From Rhodococcus sp. X156 (lineage in GTDB: Bacteria > Actinomycetota > Actinomycetes > Mycobacteriales > Mycobacteriaceae): a DNA stretch of 64,000 bases. The translations under genes were made by a program, and so were the position numbers. The notes under the pieces are model-generated. The model was not told the origin of the DNA, did not search any database, and was given only the letters and a program-made list of their open reading frames with translations. The DNA lies in the NCBI RefSeq assembly GCF_004006015.1, contig NZ_CP034766.1, positions 2,761,001-2,825,000 on the forward strand, given 5' to 3'. Numbering within the stretch: position 1 is the stretch's first letter; every line of letters begins with the position of its first letter. Below, piece by piece: positions 30,325 to 38,829 of the stretch.

Positions 30325-32491
30325 CCGGCACGGCCCGGCGGCGCGGCGGGATCGCCAGCAGCAGGGTGAACAGCAGCACGCCGGCCTGCACCAGCAGCAG
30401 GACGCTGCGCAGGGTGTCCGAGCGCTGCACGGTGATCTCGCTGGCGGTGTCCGGCAGCGCCACGCCCACCAGGTGCCCGTAGGCCGGAGCCACCGCCACC
30501 AGCGTGCCGTTGATGCGGACGTCCCAGCCCGGCTCGGTGTTGGCGGCCAGCACCAGCAGTCGCCCCTGGGGACCGGCAGAGACGTTCACGCCCAGCTCGG
30601 GCGGTGCGGCGGGCACCTCGGTGGTGCCGCGTGCGGCCACGTCGGTGCTGCCCTGCACCCCCGGCGGCTGACCGCCCGTGCGTGCCGCGGTAGCCAGCGC
30701 GGGCTCGAGCACCCTGGCGCCGTAGGCGGGCAGCCGCACCCGGAACACGCTGCGGCCGTCGCTGGTGGTGCCGGCCTCGGAGAGCAGCCGAGCTGGGGCG
30801 CCGCTGCCCAGCCGCGAGCCGGCGGGCAGCACCACGGCGCCCACCCCCGACGCCGCGGCCTCGGCCACTGCGGCGGCCACGCTGTTCTCCCCGCCCCCGG
30901 TGATGGCGGCGCTCCACCCCACCACCCGCGCGGCGGCGTCGGGGGTGGGCACCAGGTCGTTGTCACCGAGCTGCGGGAGCGCGGGCGAGGACAGCCGTGC
31001 GGGCTGGTCTCCGTCGGCCGTCACCAGCACCAGCGCCCGCTGCGCGGTCAGGTCTGCGGCGATCGCGGGAGGCAGCTGCGGGGCCTGGCGGGCGCGCACG
31101 TCGCCCTGCGAGCCGCCGAGCACCACGCCGACGCCGAGCAGGGCCACCACGGCCAGGCCGAGCACCCCGAGCATGGGGCTGGTGCGGGCGGCGGGCTCCA
31201 GCCGTTCCTGCTGGGCCTGCAGGCCCGCCATCACCACGAGGAACAGCCCCAGCGCGGTGAGCACCACGGCCGGGCCGGCGTTGCCGGCCACGGCGGCCGC
31301 GTCGGGCAGGCGGGCGTAGCGCTGCGCGGCGATCACCAGCGCAGCGGCCACCCCCAGGCCGGCCACCGCGAGACCGGCCACCATCCGCCAGGTGGGTGCC
31401 ACGATGATCATCAGCACCGCCACCAGCAGCACCAGCGCTCCAGCGACCGACGTGATGCCTGGACCCAGCGTGACCAGCTGGGTGGGCGAGAAGTCGGCCA
31501 GCCCGGGGGTGGAGCCCACCCCCTGCAGCAGCACCGCCGGGTGGTTGAGCAGCACGCCCGGCCAGGGCAGCAGCAGGCCCACCGGCAGGAGGATGACGAA
31601 GAAGAGCGAGAAGGCCCGGCGCAGCGCCGTGCCGGGGACCGTGCGCAGCACCACGAACCCGACCAGCACCACCACGAGCACCAGCACGTACATCACCGGG
31701 GAGGCGCTGGCCAGCACGGCCAGGCCCAGTGCGGTGCCTGCGGTGGTGGCCAGCCAGCTCGAGCGCGCGGTGGGACGCCCCTGGCGGTCGAGGGCGGCGG
31801 GGGCACCGCGCAGCACGCTGACGACCCCGGCGAGCACGACGGGCAGCAGGACGAAGGTGAACACGGTGTCGAGCTGGCCGTCGGCGATGGCCGCAGTGCC
31901 GACCGGCAGCAGCGCCCACATGCCGGCGAGCACCGCCCGAGTCGCTGGGCTCAGCCCCGACGAGCGGGTGGCGCAGTAGGCGGACAGGCCGGCCAGCGGG
32001 ATGGCGGCGAGCAGCACCACGGCCATGGCCAGGGCGGCGCCACCGAAGGGAACCCCGAGCAGGCCGAAGAGCCCGGTGAGCGCAGCTGCGGGCGAGGAGG
32101 TGCCGCCGGCGACCGGGTGCCACTCGTCGAGGTAGCTGCGCAGCAGCGTCGTGCTGCCGTCCGGGGTGGGCAGCAGCGCACCGCCGGAGACCGCGGCGCC
32201 GATGCGGCTGCGGTTGACGGCGAAGGTCATGCCGACGAGGAAGACCAGCAGCAGCGTCACCGGGGCGGTGACGGCGTGGATCAGGGTGCGGCGGGCGCGC
32301 GAGTCGAGAGTGGCGCGCTCCTGCTCCGCCTCGCGCTCGGTGGCGCGGTCACGATCGGCCTGTTGCTGCTGGGCGGCACGGGCCGGGTCACGGAAGTGGG
32401 GGGCGGGGCGCGCGGGGCTCCCCTCCGGCGCACGCCGTTCACCCGTGGGGTGCACCAGGTTTGGACCGTCGCTGCCCTCGCCGGAAGTCAC
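30239..32491 (-). CDS. Large multi-pass membrane protein, possibly envelope glycosylation-related
   Basis: A 750-residue protein with a charged cytoplasmic N-terminus of about 70 residues, then about 12 hydrophobic helices (first TLIHAVTAPVTLLLVFLVGM, last near residue 705), and a large extracytoplasmic region between about residues 465 and 700. In many actinobacteria the gene beside whiB2 is a longer protein with an N-terminal family 2 glycosyltransferase domain. Here no such domain precedes the membrane part. The end VSAGPQGRLLVLAANTEPGW followed by DVRINGT resembles the sugar-binding-like tail of those proteins. The GTG start is 5 nt after the whiB2 stop, so both are on one transcript. The 3' end overlaps the convergent Rv3259-like gene by 86 bp. 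Confidence 0.8.
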   Translation of the reverse strand: MTSGEGSDGPNLVHPTGERRAPEGSPARPAPHFRDPARAAQQQQADRDRATEREAEQERATLDSRARRTLIHAVTAPVTLLLVFLVGMTFAVNRSRIGAAVSGGALLPTPDGSTTLLRSYLDEWHPVAGGTSSPAAALTGLFGLLGVPFGGAALAMAVVLLAAIPLAGLSAYCATRSSGLSPATRAVLAGMWALLPVGTAAIADGQLDTVFTFVLLPVVLAGVVSVLRGAPAALDRQGRPTARSSWLATTAGTALGLAVLASASPVMYVLVLVVVLVGFVVLRTVPGTALRRAFSLFFVILLPVGLLLPWPGVLLNHPAVLLQGVGSTPGLADFSPTQLVTLGPGITSVAGALVLLVAVLMIIVAPTWRMVAGLAVAGLGVAAALVIAAQRYARLPDAAAVAGNAGPAVVLTALGLFLVVMAGLQAQQERLEPAARTSPMLGVLGLAVVALLGVGVVLGGSQGDVRARQAPQLPPAIAADLTAQRALVLVTADGDQPARLSSPALPQLGDNDLVPTPDAAARVVGWSAAITGGGENSVAAAVAEAAASGVGAVVLPAGSRLGSGAPARLLSEAGTTSDGRSVFRVRLPAYGARVLEPALATAARTGGQPPGVQGSTDVAARGTTEVPAAPPELGVNVSAGPQGRLLVLAANTEPGWDVRINGTLVAVAPAYGHLVGVALPDTASEITVQRSDTLRSVLLLVQAGVLLFTLLLAIPPRRRAVPVSPAGDPTGPRPRPRRPGRWSLRRGRGR

Positions 32492-32496
32492 CGGCG

Positions 32497-32820
32497 TCAG
32501 ACTGCGCTGCGCTTCAACCGGCGACGCTCACGCTCGGACAGTCCACCCCAGATGCCGAACCGCTCGTCGTGGGCCAGGGCGTACTCCAGGCACTCGTCGC
32601 GAACCTCGCACCCGGTGCAGATCCGCTTCGCCTCGCGGGTGGAGCCACCCTTCTCGGGGAAGAACGCCTCGGGGTCGGTCTGCGAGCACAGGGCCCGCTC
32701 CTGCCACTGCTCGTCGAGATCCCCAGCCCCCGGGTCGGCAGCGAAGAGCATGTCCATCGCATCGGGCACAACAGAAAGTGCGCGACCCTCACGCTTCGTA
32801 TACCCATTCAGCTCTGGCAC
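32497..32820 (-). CDS. whiB2: WhiB-family regulator WhiB2/WhmD
   Basis: A 107-residue iron-sulfur transcription factor. Four cysteines in the family spacing (Cys45, Cys68, Cys71, Cys77) bind a 4Fe-4S cluster. GIWGGLSERERRRLKR is the conserved turn and basic C-terminus that contacts sigma factor and DNA. The core (QTDPEAFFPEKGGSTREAKR) is near-identical to mycobacterial WhiB2, which is needed for septation. I chose the GTG at 32820 because a perfect AAGGAGG site stands 5 nt upstream; the ATG 45 nt earlier lacks one. It has a clear promoter upstream. Confidence 0.96.
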   Translation of the reverse strand: MPELNGYTKREGRALSVVPDAMDMLFAADPGAGDLDEQWQERALCSQTDPEAFFPEKGGSTREAKRICTGCEVRDECLEYALAHDERFGIWGGLSERERRRLKRSAV

Positions 32821-32930
32821 GCCAGCCTCCTTCAGCACGTCTTCCCCCAGTAGTTCATCGGTCAAGCTCGCGTCTGATGCAGGTGACGCCCTGTTCCGGC
32901 TGCGTTCCGGCCGGTAATAACACTCTTGTA

Positions 32931-32959
32931 ATTAGACCCGACACCGTCCCGAGGGTCAA
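32931..32959 (-). promoter_or_regulatory. Promoter of whiB2
   Basis: On the minus strand TTGACC (32959-32954) and TCTAAT (32936-32931) are separated by exactly 17 nt, a near-consensus housekeeping promoter. The predicted start near 32924 gives a leader of about 105 nt. This stretch is much lower in GC than its surroundings. Confidence 0.8.
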
Positions 32960-32978
32960 GCGCCGAAGGCTGGGCGCA

Positions 32979-33110
32979 TTACCACCGCCCTCCGACATTG
33001 CTGGTCGGCGACACGATGTGAACTTCGTCATTCTGGCAGTTCGGACAAGGTCCCGCTCGCGCGCCCCGGTCGAGCAACCGGCCGGTCAGAGCCCGGCCAG
33101 CGCTCCCCAC
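32979..33110 (-). CDS. Candidate 43-residue protein with a CxxC motif
   Basis: A possible small gene just upstream of the whiB2 promoter. It starts at a GTG with GGGGAG three nt away and ends in a well-formed, lower-GC stretch reading GPCPNCQNDEVHIVSP and then TSNVGGRW before TAA. The C-terminal 23 residues look protein-like (a CPNC knuckle, balanced composition), whereas the first 20 look like translated GC-rich DNA. No family is recognised. It could instead be a conserved RNA or regulatory element. The stop lies 20 bp before the whiB2 -35 element. Confidence 0.35.
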   Translation of the reverse strand: MGSAGRALTGRLLDRGARAGPCPNCQNDEVHIVSPTSNVGGRW

Positions 33111-33482
33111 CCGCTCCCCGGCTGCGCGCGGTCCGCCCCAGCACCCCTGGCCGAGCACACTATCGGCTGCCCTCGACCCCCGCACCCGTTCGACCAGCGC
33201 CGTTGGGCGAGCGCCGAGGGCCCGGCGTCGCGGGGAAGAGTCCTCGTGCCGCCCACCCGCGCTGGCCGACCGCGGACACCCGGCTGGCTCATCGGCGCCA
33301 GAGGGCTGCCCGAGGGCCGCCTGAGGCCGCGAGGACGACGATCACCGGCCTCGGCGAGCGTCACTCTCCGTGACGGCCACGCCGGAGCTCGGGTGGGCAG
33401 CTCTCGCGCTGACGGCCGCTGTCTGCCGCTGGCCGCAACCGCGCGACGGCGCCCGCGCCGGCCCGGAATAGGCTGGCTCCCC
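33111..33482. other. Gene-free stretch before fbiA
   Basis: About 370 bp of GC-rich sequence without a convincing ORF, RNA or repeat. The only signal seen is TAGGCT at 33469-33474, a good -10 hexamer 8 nt before the GTG of fbiA, which suggests a leaderless fbiA-fbiB transcript. No -35 element is clear. Confidence 0.5.
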
Positions 33483-34487
33483 GTGAAGGTGACGGTACTG
33501 GTGGGCGGGGTCGGCGGAGCACGCTTCCTGCAGGGTGTGGAGACGCTGCTCGGGCTGGAGGCCGGCCCGGGAGGCAGCGGGGATGCAGCCGGCGGCGACG
33601 CCCGGCACGAGGTGACGGCGCTGGTGAACGTCGGCGACGACGTCTGGATGCACGGCCTGCGGATCTGCCCCGACCTGGACACCTGCATGTACACCCTGGG
33701 CGGCGGAGTGGACGTGGAGCGCGGCTGGGGCCAGCACGACGAGTCCTGGACGGTCAAGGAGGAGCTGGCCGCCTACGGCGCCGACCCCGACTGGTTCGGC
33801 CTGGGCGACCGCGACATCGCCACCCACCTGGTGCGCACCCGGATGCTGCGCGCCGGCTACCCGCTGTCGGCGGTGACCGAGGCGCTGTGCACCCGGTGGA
33901 AGTCCAGCATCCGGCTGCTGCCGGTCACCGACGACCGCTGCGAGACCCACGTGGTGGTGGACGACCCCACCGACGGAGAAACCCGCGCCGTCCACTTCCA
34001 GGAGTGGTGGGTGCGCTACCGCGCCCAGGTCCCCACCCACTCCTTCGTCCAGGTGGGCGCCGAGCAGGCCACCCCCGCCCCGGGAGTGCTCGAGGCGATC
34101 GAGACCGCCGACGCGGTGCTGATCGCCCCGTCCAACCCGGTGGTCAGCGTGGGAGCCGCGCTCGCCGTGCCGGGACTGCGCGCTGCGCTGCGCACCACCA
34201 GGGCCAAGGTGGTGGGCATCTCCCCGATCGTGGCCGACCGACCGCTGCGCGGCATGGCCGACACCTGCCTGTCCGTGGTGGGGGTGGACACCACCGCCGA
34301 GGCCGTGGGCCGGCACTACGGCGCGCGCTCGGCGGCCGGGCTGCTGGACGGCTGGCTGATCGCCGAGGGCGAGTCTGCGGACGTGCCCGGCGTGGCGGTG
34401 CGGGCCGCACCGCTGCTGATGACCGACCGGGCCGCCACCGCCGAGATGGCCCGAGCCGCGCTCGAGCTGGCCGGCGTCTCGCTGTGA
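33483..34487 (+). CDS. fbiA: F420 biosynthesis phospholactyl/phosphoenolpyruvyl transferase FbiA (CofD)
   Basis: A 334-residue CofD-family transferase that attaches the activated phospho-lactate or phosphoenolpyruvate moiety to the deazaflavin FO, making (dehydro)F420-0. The N-terminal [12 protein letters not shown] motif, [24 protein letters not shown] and the substrate region [14 protein letters not shown] are intact. An insertion of about 15 Gly/Asp-rich residues occurs after [10 protein letters not shown]. The GTG start follows a -10 hexamer by 8 nt. The stop overlaps the fbiB start (GTGA). Same order as Rv3261-Rv3262. Confidence 0.96.
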   Translation: MKVTVLVGGVGGARFLQGVETLLGLEAGPGGSGDAAGGDARHEVTALVNVGDDVWMHGLRICPDLDTCMYTLGGGVDVERGWGQHDESWTVKEELAAYGADPDWFGLGDRDIATHLVRTRMLRAGYPLSAVTEALCTRWKSSIRLLPVTDDRCETHVVVDDPTDGETRAVHFQEWWVRYRAQVPTHSFVQVGAEQATPAPGVLEAIETADAVLIAPSNPVVSVGAALAVPGLRAALRTTRAKVVGISPIVADRPLRGMADTCLSVVGVDTTAEAVGRHYGARSAAGLLDGWLIAEGESADVPGVAVRAAPLLMTDRAATAEMARAALELAGVSL

Positions 34488-35836
34488 CCTCCTCGGTCGT
34501 CGACCACGCGGGACCCGGCGAGCTGCGGCTGCTGCCGGTGCCCGGGCTGCCCGAGTTCCGGCCCGGCGACGACCTGGCTGCCGCGCTCGCCGCGGCCGCA
34601 CCGTGGCTGGTGGACGGCGACGTGGTGGTGGTGACCAGCAAGGTGCTCTCCAAGGTGGAGGGGCGCCTGGTGCCGGCACCCACCGACCCCGAGGAGCGCG
34701 ACGAGCTGCGCCGGGAGCTGGTGGAGGCCGAGGCCGTGCGGGTGCTGGCGCGCCGCGGCCGGACGCTGATCACCCAGAACCGCATCGGCGTGGTGCAGGC
34801 GGCGTCCGGGGTGGACAGCTCCAACGTCGCCGTCACCGAGCTGGCGCTGCTGCCGGTGGACCCCGACGCCAGTGCCGCGCGGCTGCGCGCCACGCTCCAG
34901 GAGCTGCTCGGGGTGACGGTGGCCGTGGTGGTCACCGACACCATGGGCCGCGCCTGGCGGGTGGGCCAGACCGACGCCGCGATCGGCTCGGCCGGGCTGC
35001 GGGTGCTGCACCCCTACGCCGGGGGCAGCGACGCGCACGGCAACGACCTGGTGGTCACCGAGGTGGCGGTGGCCGACGAGATCGCCGCTGCCGCCGACCT
35101 GGTGAAGGGCAAGCTCGGCGGGGTGCCGGTGGCGGTGCTGCGCGGCTACTCCCCCGTCGACGACGGCTCCACCGCCGCGGACCTGGTGCGCGGCGGGGTG
35201 GACGACATGTTCTCCCTGGGCACCGCCGAGGCGCTGGCCCAGGGCCGGGCCGAGGCGCTGCTGCGGCGGCGCTCGGTGCGCAGCTTCACCGACGCGCCGG
35301 TGGACCCGGCCGTGCTGCGCCGAGCCGTCGGCGCGGCGCTGACCGCCCCCGCGCCGCACCACACGGCACCGGTGCGCTTCGTCTGGCTGCGCGACCCGGC
35401 TGCCCGCACCCGGCTGCTCGACGCGATGGCCGCGGCCTGGCGCGCCGACCTGGCCGCGGACGGCCTGGACCAAGCGGCGATCGAGCGGCGGGTGGGCCGC
35501 GGCTCGCTGCTGCGCGAGGCGCCGGAGGTGGTGCTGCCCTTCGCCGTGCCCGACGGCGCGCACACCTACCCTGACGCTGCTCGCACCGCCGCCGAGGAGA
35601 CCATGTTCACCGTGGCCGGGGGCGCCGCCGTGCAGGGCCTGCTGGTGGCGCTGGCCGCGGCGGAGCTGGGCTCGTGCTGGATCGGCTCCACCATCTTCAC
35701 CCCCGAGCTGGTTCGCGCCGAGCTGGACCTGCCCGCCGACTGGCGCCCGCTCGGGGCGATCGCGGTGGGCCACCCGGTGCAGCCGCTGGACGTGCGCCCG
35801 GGCAAGGACCCCGACGCCGCCCTGGTGCTGCGGTGA
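34484..35836 (+). CDS. fbiB: Bifunctional F420:glutamate ligase / dehydro-F420-0 reductase FbiB
   Basis: A 450-residue fusion. The N-terminal half (about 1-245) is a CofE-type glutamate ligase ([52 protein letters not shown]) that adds the poly-glutamate tail. The C-terminal half (about 255-450) is an FMN-binding nitroreductase-like domain ([27 protein letters not shown]) that reduces dehydro-F420-0. Fused FbiB is typical of actinobacteria. Translation is coupled to fbiA. The last codons and the stop form the first unit of a four-copy tandem repeat that runs into the Nudix gene. Confidence 0.96.
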   Translation: MTSSVVDHAGPGELRLLPVPGLPEFRPGDDLAAALAAAAPWLVDGDVVVVTSKVLSKVEGRLVPAPTDPEERDELRRELVEAEAVRVLARRGRTLITQNRIGVVQAASGVDSSNVAVTELALLPVDPDASAARLRATLQELLGVTVAVVVTDTMGRAWRVGQTDAAIGSAGLRVLHPYAGGSDAHGNDLVVTEVAVADEIAAAADLVKGKLGGVPVAVLRGYSPVDDGSTAADLVRGGVDDMFSLGTAEALAQGRAEALLRRRSVRSFTDAPVDPAVLRRAVGAALTAPAPHHTAPVRFVWLRDPAARTRLLDAMAAAWRADLAADGLDQAAIERRVGRGSLLREAPEVVLPFAVPDGAHTYPDAARTAAEETMFTVAGGAAVQGLLVALAAAELGSCWIGSTIFTPELVRAELDLPADWRPLGAIAVGHPVQPLDVRPGKDPDAALVLR

Positions 35837-35889
35837 CCCTGGTGCGTGCGATGGCCCCGGTGCCTGCGGTGACCCTGGTGCTGCGGTGA
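35820..35889. repeat. Four tandem 17/18-bp units across the fbiB stop and Nudix start
   Basis: Units at 35820-35836, 35837-35854, 35855-35872 and 35873-35889; the first and last are identical over 17 bp. Unit 1 contains the fbiB stop and unit 4 contains the GTG start of the Nudix gene. Three of the four units end in GGTGA, the same overlapping stop/start word. Confidence 0.9.
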
Positions 35890-36440
35890 GCGACCTGCAC
35901 GCCGCCGCCGTCGCCCAGCTCGGCGCCTGGCTCACCCCCGACCCGGCCCAGAGCGCCCTGCGGCACACCATGCTCGCGTTCCTGGCCGCGCGCGAGGACG
36001 CCTGCCAGCGCTCCTGCGCCCCGGGCCACCTCACCGGCTCGGCCCTGGTGCTCAGCCACGACAGCACGCAGGTGCTGCTCACCCTGCACCCCAAGGTGGG
36101 CCGCTGGATCCAGCTGGGCGGGCACTGCGAGCCGGGCGACGCCACCCTGGCCGCGGCTGCCCTGCGCGAGGCGCAGGAGGAGTCCGGGCTGCCGGCGCTG
36201 ACCATCGACCCGGACGTGCTGCACCTGGACACCCACCCGATCACCTGCTCGCTGGGGGTGCCCACCCGCCACCTGGACGTCCGCTTCCTGGTGCACGCCG
36301 CGCCCGGTGCGCAGATCGTGCGCAGCTCGGAGTCGGTGGACCTGCGCTGGTGGCCGGTGGACGCGCTGCCGGAAGGCTCCGAGGACGACACGGTGGGCGA
36401 GCTGGTGCGCCTGGCTCTGGCCCGGGTCGCCGCCCGCTAG
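35886..36440 (+). CDS. Nudix hydrolase
   Basis: A 184-residue cytoplasmic Nudix protein. The Nudix box is complete: GGHCEPGDATLAAAALREAQ followed by EESG, with the catalytic REAQEE helix. The substrate cannot be read from the sequence. An N-terminal helix of about 45 residues with an EDACQRSCAPGH motif precedes the core and resembles the group that follows cofactor F420 genes in other actinobacteria. The GTG start lies in the last unit of a short tandem repeat, and no separate ribosome site is evident. The gene converges on the DNA glycosylase, 16 bp apart. Confidence 0.88.
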   Translation: MSDLHAAAVAQLGAWLTPDPAQSALRHTMLAFLAAREDACQRSCAPGHLTGSALVLSHDSTQVLLTLHPKVGRWIQLGGHCEPGDATLAAAALREAQEESGLPALTIDPDVLHLDTHPITCSLGVPTRHLDVRFLVHAAPGAQIVRSSESVDLRWWPVDALPEGSEDDTVGELVRLALARVAAR

Positions 36441-36456
36441 CCACCGCACTCCCTGC

Positions 36457-37377
36457 TCAGCAGCTGCGAAAGTTGCGCGGGCTCAGCCGGGGGCCGAAGC
36501 GCGGCCGCGGCGCTCCGCTGGCCAACAGGTAGCACACCGCGCGGTGGCGCTGCGGGGCGTAGGGCGCCAGCAGCTGCGCCATCCTGTCGTCGTCCACCGG
36601 CTGCCCGGCCAGGGCCCAGCCGACGATGGTGGCCAGGTGGAAGTCGCCGAAGCTCACCGCGTCCGGGTCGCCCCAGGCGCGCTGGGCGACCTCGGCGGCG
36701 GTCCACTCCCCCACCCCGGGCAGCAGGCGCAGCCAGTCGCGGCCGGCGCGGCCGCCCAGCTCCACCGCGTGCGGCAGCCGGTGGGCCACCGAGGCGGCGG
36801 CGAGCAGCGTCCGGCGGCGCTGCAGGTCCACCCCGGCGCGGTGCCACTCCCAGTCGGGCACGGCCAGCACGGCCTCCGGCGTGGGCGGCACCCGCAGCCC
36901 CTCCGGTGCTGGGCCCGGGGCGGCCGTGCCGAAGCGCCACACCAGCTCCCGCCAGGAGCGGAACGCCTCCGCGCAGGTCACCTTCTGCTCCAGCACCGCG
37001 GCCAGCAGCACGTCCCAGACCACACCGGTGGCACCCAGGCGCAGGTGCGGCAGCCGGTGGCGGGCGGCAGCCACCCGGTCGTGGTGGCTGGTGAAGTCGC
37101 GGGGGTCGTCGTCGGCACCCAGCAGCGCGGGCAGCTGGTGCAGGGCCCAGTCGGCCCCGGGCCCCCACGCCTGGGCGCGCACCGAGCCGTCGGCCCGTAC
37201 GGCCACCGCCACCGACGCCGCCCCGTCCGGGGTGGTGCTGGCCCGCCAGTGCACCGGCCCCACCTGGCGCTGGCTGGGGTCACCCCGGCCGCGGCGCAGC
37301 GGGCGCAGGGCGGCCGCGAGGTCGACCACGAAGTCCGGGCGCCACTGCCACACCGGCGCGGTGGTGGTGACGGTCAT
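36457..37377 (-). CDS. DNA-3-methyladenine glycosylase, HhH-GPD family
   Basis: A 306-residue base-excision repair glycosylase of the AlkA/HhH-GPD family, removing alkylated purines. The helix-hairpin-helix is LRLLPGVGEWTAAEVAQRAW, and the catalytic Asp lies in the following segment DAVSFGDFHLATIVG. The N-terminal third is a variable beta-rich domain. No iron-sulfur Cys cluster is seen, as expected for the AlkA branch. The ATG reads MTVTTTAPVW; an upstream in-frame extension is unconserved. It is 13 bp after the guanylyltransferase start region and may share its transcript. Confidence 0.87.
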   Translation of the reverse strand: MTVTTTAPVWQWRPDFVVDLAAALRPLRRGRGDPSQRQVGPVHWRASTTPDGAASVAVAVRADGSVRAQAWGPGADWALHQLPALLGADDDPRDFTSHHDRVAAARHRLPHLRLGATGVVWDVLLAAVLEQKVTCAEAFRSWRELVWRFGTAAPGPAPEGLRVPPTPEAVLAVPDWEWHRAGVDLQRRRTLLAAASVAHRLPHAVELGGRAGRDWLRLLPGVGEWTAAEVAQRAWGDPDAVSFGDFHLATIVGWALAGQPVDDDRMAQLLAPYAPQRHRAVCYLLASGAPRPRFGPRLSPRNFRSC

Positions 37378-37390
37378 CCGGGCGCACCCA

Positions 37391-38467
37391 TCACACGTCG
37401 GTGGAGAACCGGATGCCGCCCTCGGGGATCTCCACCTTGGGCCACACGCGAGCCCCACGGAGCAGCTCGCAGCGCACGCCGATCACGGCGTCGTCACCGA
37501 TCACGCCGTCGCGCACCAGGGCACGGGCGCCGATGCGGGCACCGAAGCCCACGATGGAGCGCTCCACCACGGCACCGGCGTCCACCACGGCACCGTCGAA
37601 GAGCACGGCGCCGTCCAGCCGCGCACCGGCGCCGACCACGGCGTCGCGGCCCACCACGGTGCCACCGACGAGCATCGCGGTGGGGTCGACCCGGGCGCCG
37701 GGCAGCACCAGCGACTCCCCTGGCGTGCCCGGCAGGGCGGCCGAGGGGGCGATGCCGCGAACCAGGTCGGCCGAGCCCCGGACGAAGTCCTCGGGGGTGC
37801 CCATGTCGCGCCAGTACGCGGAGTCGACGTGGCCGAACACCCGTGCCCCGTCGTTGAGCAGCGCGGGGAAGATCTCCCGCTCCACCGACACCGCGCGCCC
37901 GGCCGGGATGGCCTCGATGATCTCGCGGTTGAACACGTAGCAGCCGGCGTTGATCTGGTTGGTTGGCGGGTCGGGCGTCTTCTCCAGGAAGGCGGTGACC
38001 CGGCCGTCGTCGTCGGTGGGCACGCAGCCGAACGCGCGGGCGTCGGAGACCTGCACCAGGTGCAGCGTGACGTCGGCGCGGTTGGCCCGGTGGGTGTCGA
38101 GCACCTTGCGCAGGTCGGTGCCGCCCAGCACGTCGCCGTTGAAGACCATGACGGTGTCGTGGCGCAGCGCGGAGGCGACGTTGCGGATGCCTCCGCCGGT
38201 GCCCAGCGGCTGCACCTCGTGGACGTACTCGATCTCCAGGCCCACCGAGGAGCCGTCGCCGAAGTAGTCGGAGAACACCTGCGCCTCGAAGGAGGTGCCC
38301 AGCACCACGTGCTGCATCCCGGCGGCCCTGATGCGGGAGAGCAGGTGCGCCAGGAAGGGCAGCCCGGCGGTGGGCAGCATCGGCTTGGGCGCAGACATGG
38401 TGAGCGGTCGGAGCCGGGTGCCCTTGCCGCCCACCAAGATGACGGCGTCGGTCTCCTGCGGTGCCAT
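37391..38467 (-). CDS. manC: Mannose-1-phosphate guanylyltransferase (GDP-mannose pyrophosphorylase)
   Basis: A 358-residue nucleotidyltransferase (called ManB in M. tuberculosis, Rv3264c) that makes GDP-mannose for mannolipids and glycoproteins. The signature LVGGKGTRLRPLTMSAPKPM is at residues 11-30, with GDV (FNGDVLGG) as the metal motif and a GTPEDFV segment. The C-terminal 110 residues form a left-handed beta-helix of hexapeptide repeats (DAVVGAGARLDGAVLF and similar). The ATG has a GGAGGG site. It completes the manA-manB route from the 25-29 kb cluster. Confidence 0.94.
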   Translation of the reverse strand: MAPQETDAVILVGGKGTRLRPLTMSAPKPMLPTAGLPFLAHLLSRIRAAGMQHVVLGTSFEAQVFSDYFGDGSSVGLEIEYVHEVQPLGTGGGIRNVASALRHDTVMVFNGDVLGGTDLRKVLDTHRANRADVTLHLVQVSDARAFGCVPTDDDGRVTAFLEKTPDPPTNQINAGCYVFNREIIEAIPAGRAVSVEREIFPALLNDGARVFGHVDSAYWRDMGTPEDFVRGSADLVRGIAPSAALPGTPGESLVLPGARVDPTAMLVGGTVVGRDAVVGAGARLDGAVLFDGAVVDAGAVVERSIVGFGARIGARALVRDGVIGDDAVIGVRCELLRGARVWPKVEIPEGGIRFSTDV

Positions 38468-38530
38468 ATGAGTCCCTCCGTGGCCGCGTCGTTGCGGCGA
38501 GTCGTGCCCTGGGGTGCCGGAAGTGAACAC

Positions 38531-38568
38531 TACTGTGCTGGGCAGCAGGGGCCGAGGAGGCGACAGTG
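38531..38568 (+). promoter_or_regulatory. -10 element and ribosome site of the 87-residue gene
   Basis: TACTGT (38531-38536) is a TANNNT hexamer about 30 nt before the start. GAGGAGG stands 5 nt before the GTG at 38566 and decides that start. Confidence 0.5.
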
Positions 38569-38829
38569 GTGCATGAGCTGTACCCGGTGCACGAGCAGGG
38601 CACCGACCCACGCAGGAATGCCGAGGCCGTGCTGGCCCGGGCCCGCAGCCGTGACCGGCGGGTGATCACCCCGGACCTGGCCAGCTCGCCCGCCGACTCC
38701 GCGGTCACCGTGATCCTGCCGCGCTACCGCATCACTGCGGCCGACGCGCGCACCGTGGACCCCGACGCCACCCAGGAGCTGCACCTGCCGACCAGCTCGC
38801 GGTGGGCACCGCCCGAGGTGCCTCGCTAG
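38566..38829 (+). CDS. Small protein of unknown function (87 residues)
   Basis: An unrecognised 87-residue protein beginning VVHELYPVHEQGTDPRRN, with an Arg/Asp-rich, soluble composition and no signal or membrane segment. The GTG has an excellent ribosome site and a -10 hexamer upstream, and third codon positions are almost all G/C, so it is probably real. It is divergent from the guanylyltransferase and convergent with wbbL: the two stop codons share the palindrome CTAG. No function can be proposed. Confidence 0.6.
   Translation: MVHELYPVHEQGTDPRRNAEAVLARARSRDRRVITPDLASSPADSAVTVILPRYRITAADARTVDPDATQELHLPTSSRWAPPEVPR

Noticed and set aside
30473-32917. An 814-codon frame antisense to the membrane protein gene
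   Set aside because: Its His/Gly/Arg-rich composition and lack of any domain mark it as a shadow.
29769-33482. A horizontally acquired island around whiB2 because of the lower GC
   Set aside because: The low-GC stretch is only about 180 bp and is best explained by a promoter and a conserved element, with typical codon use on both sides.
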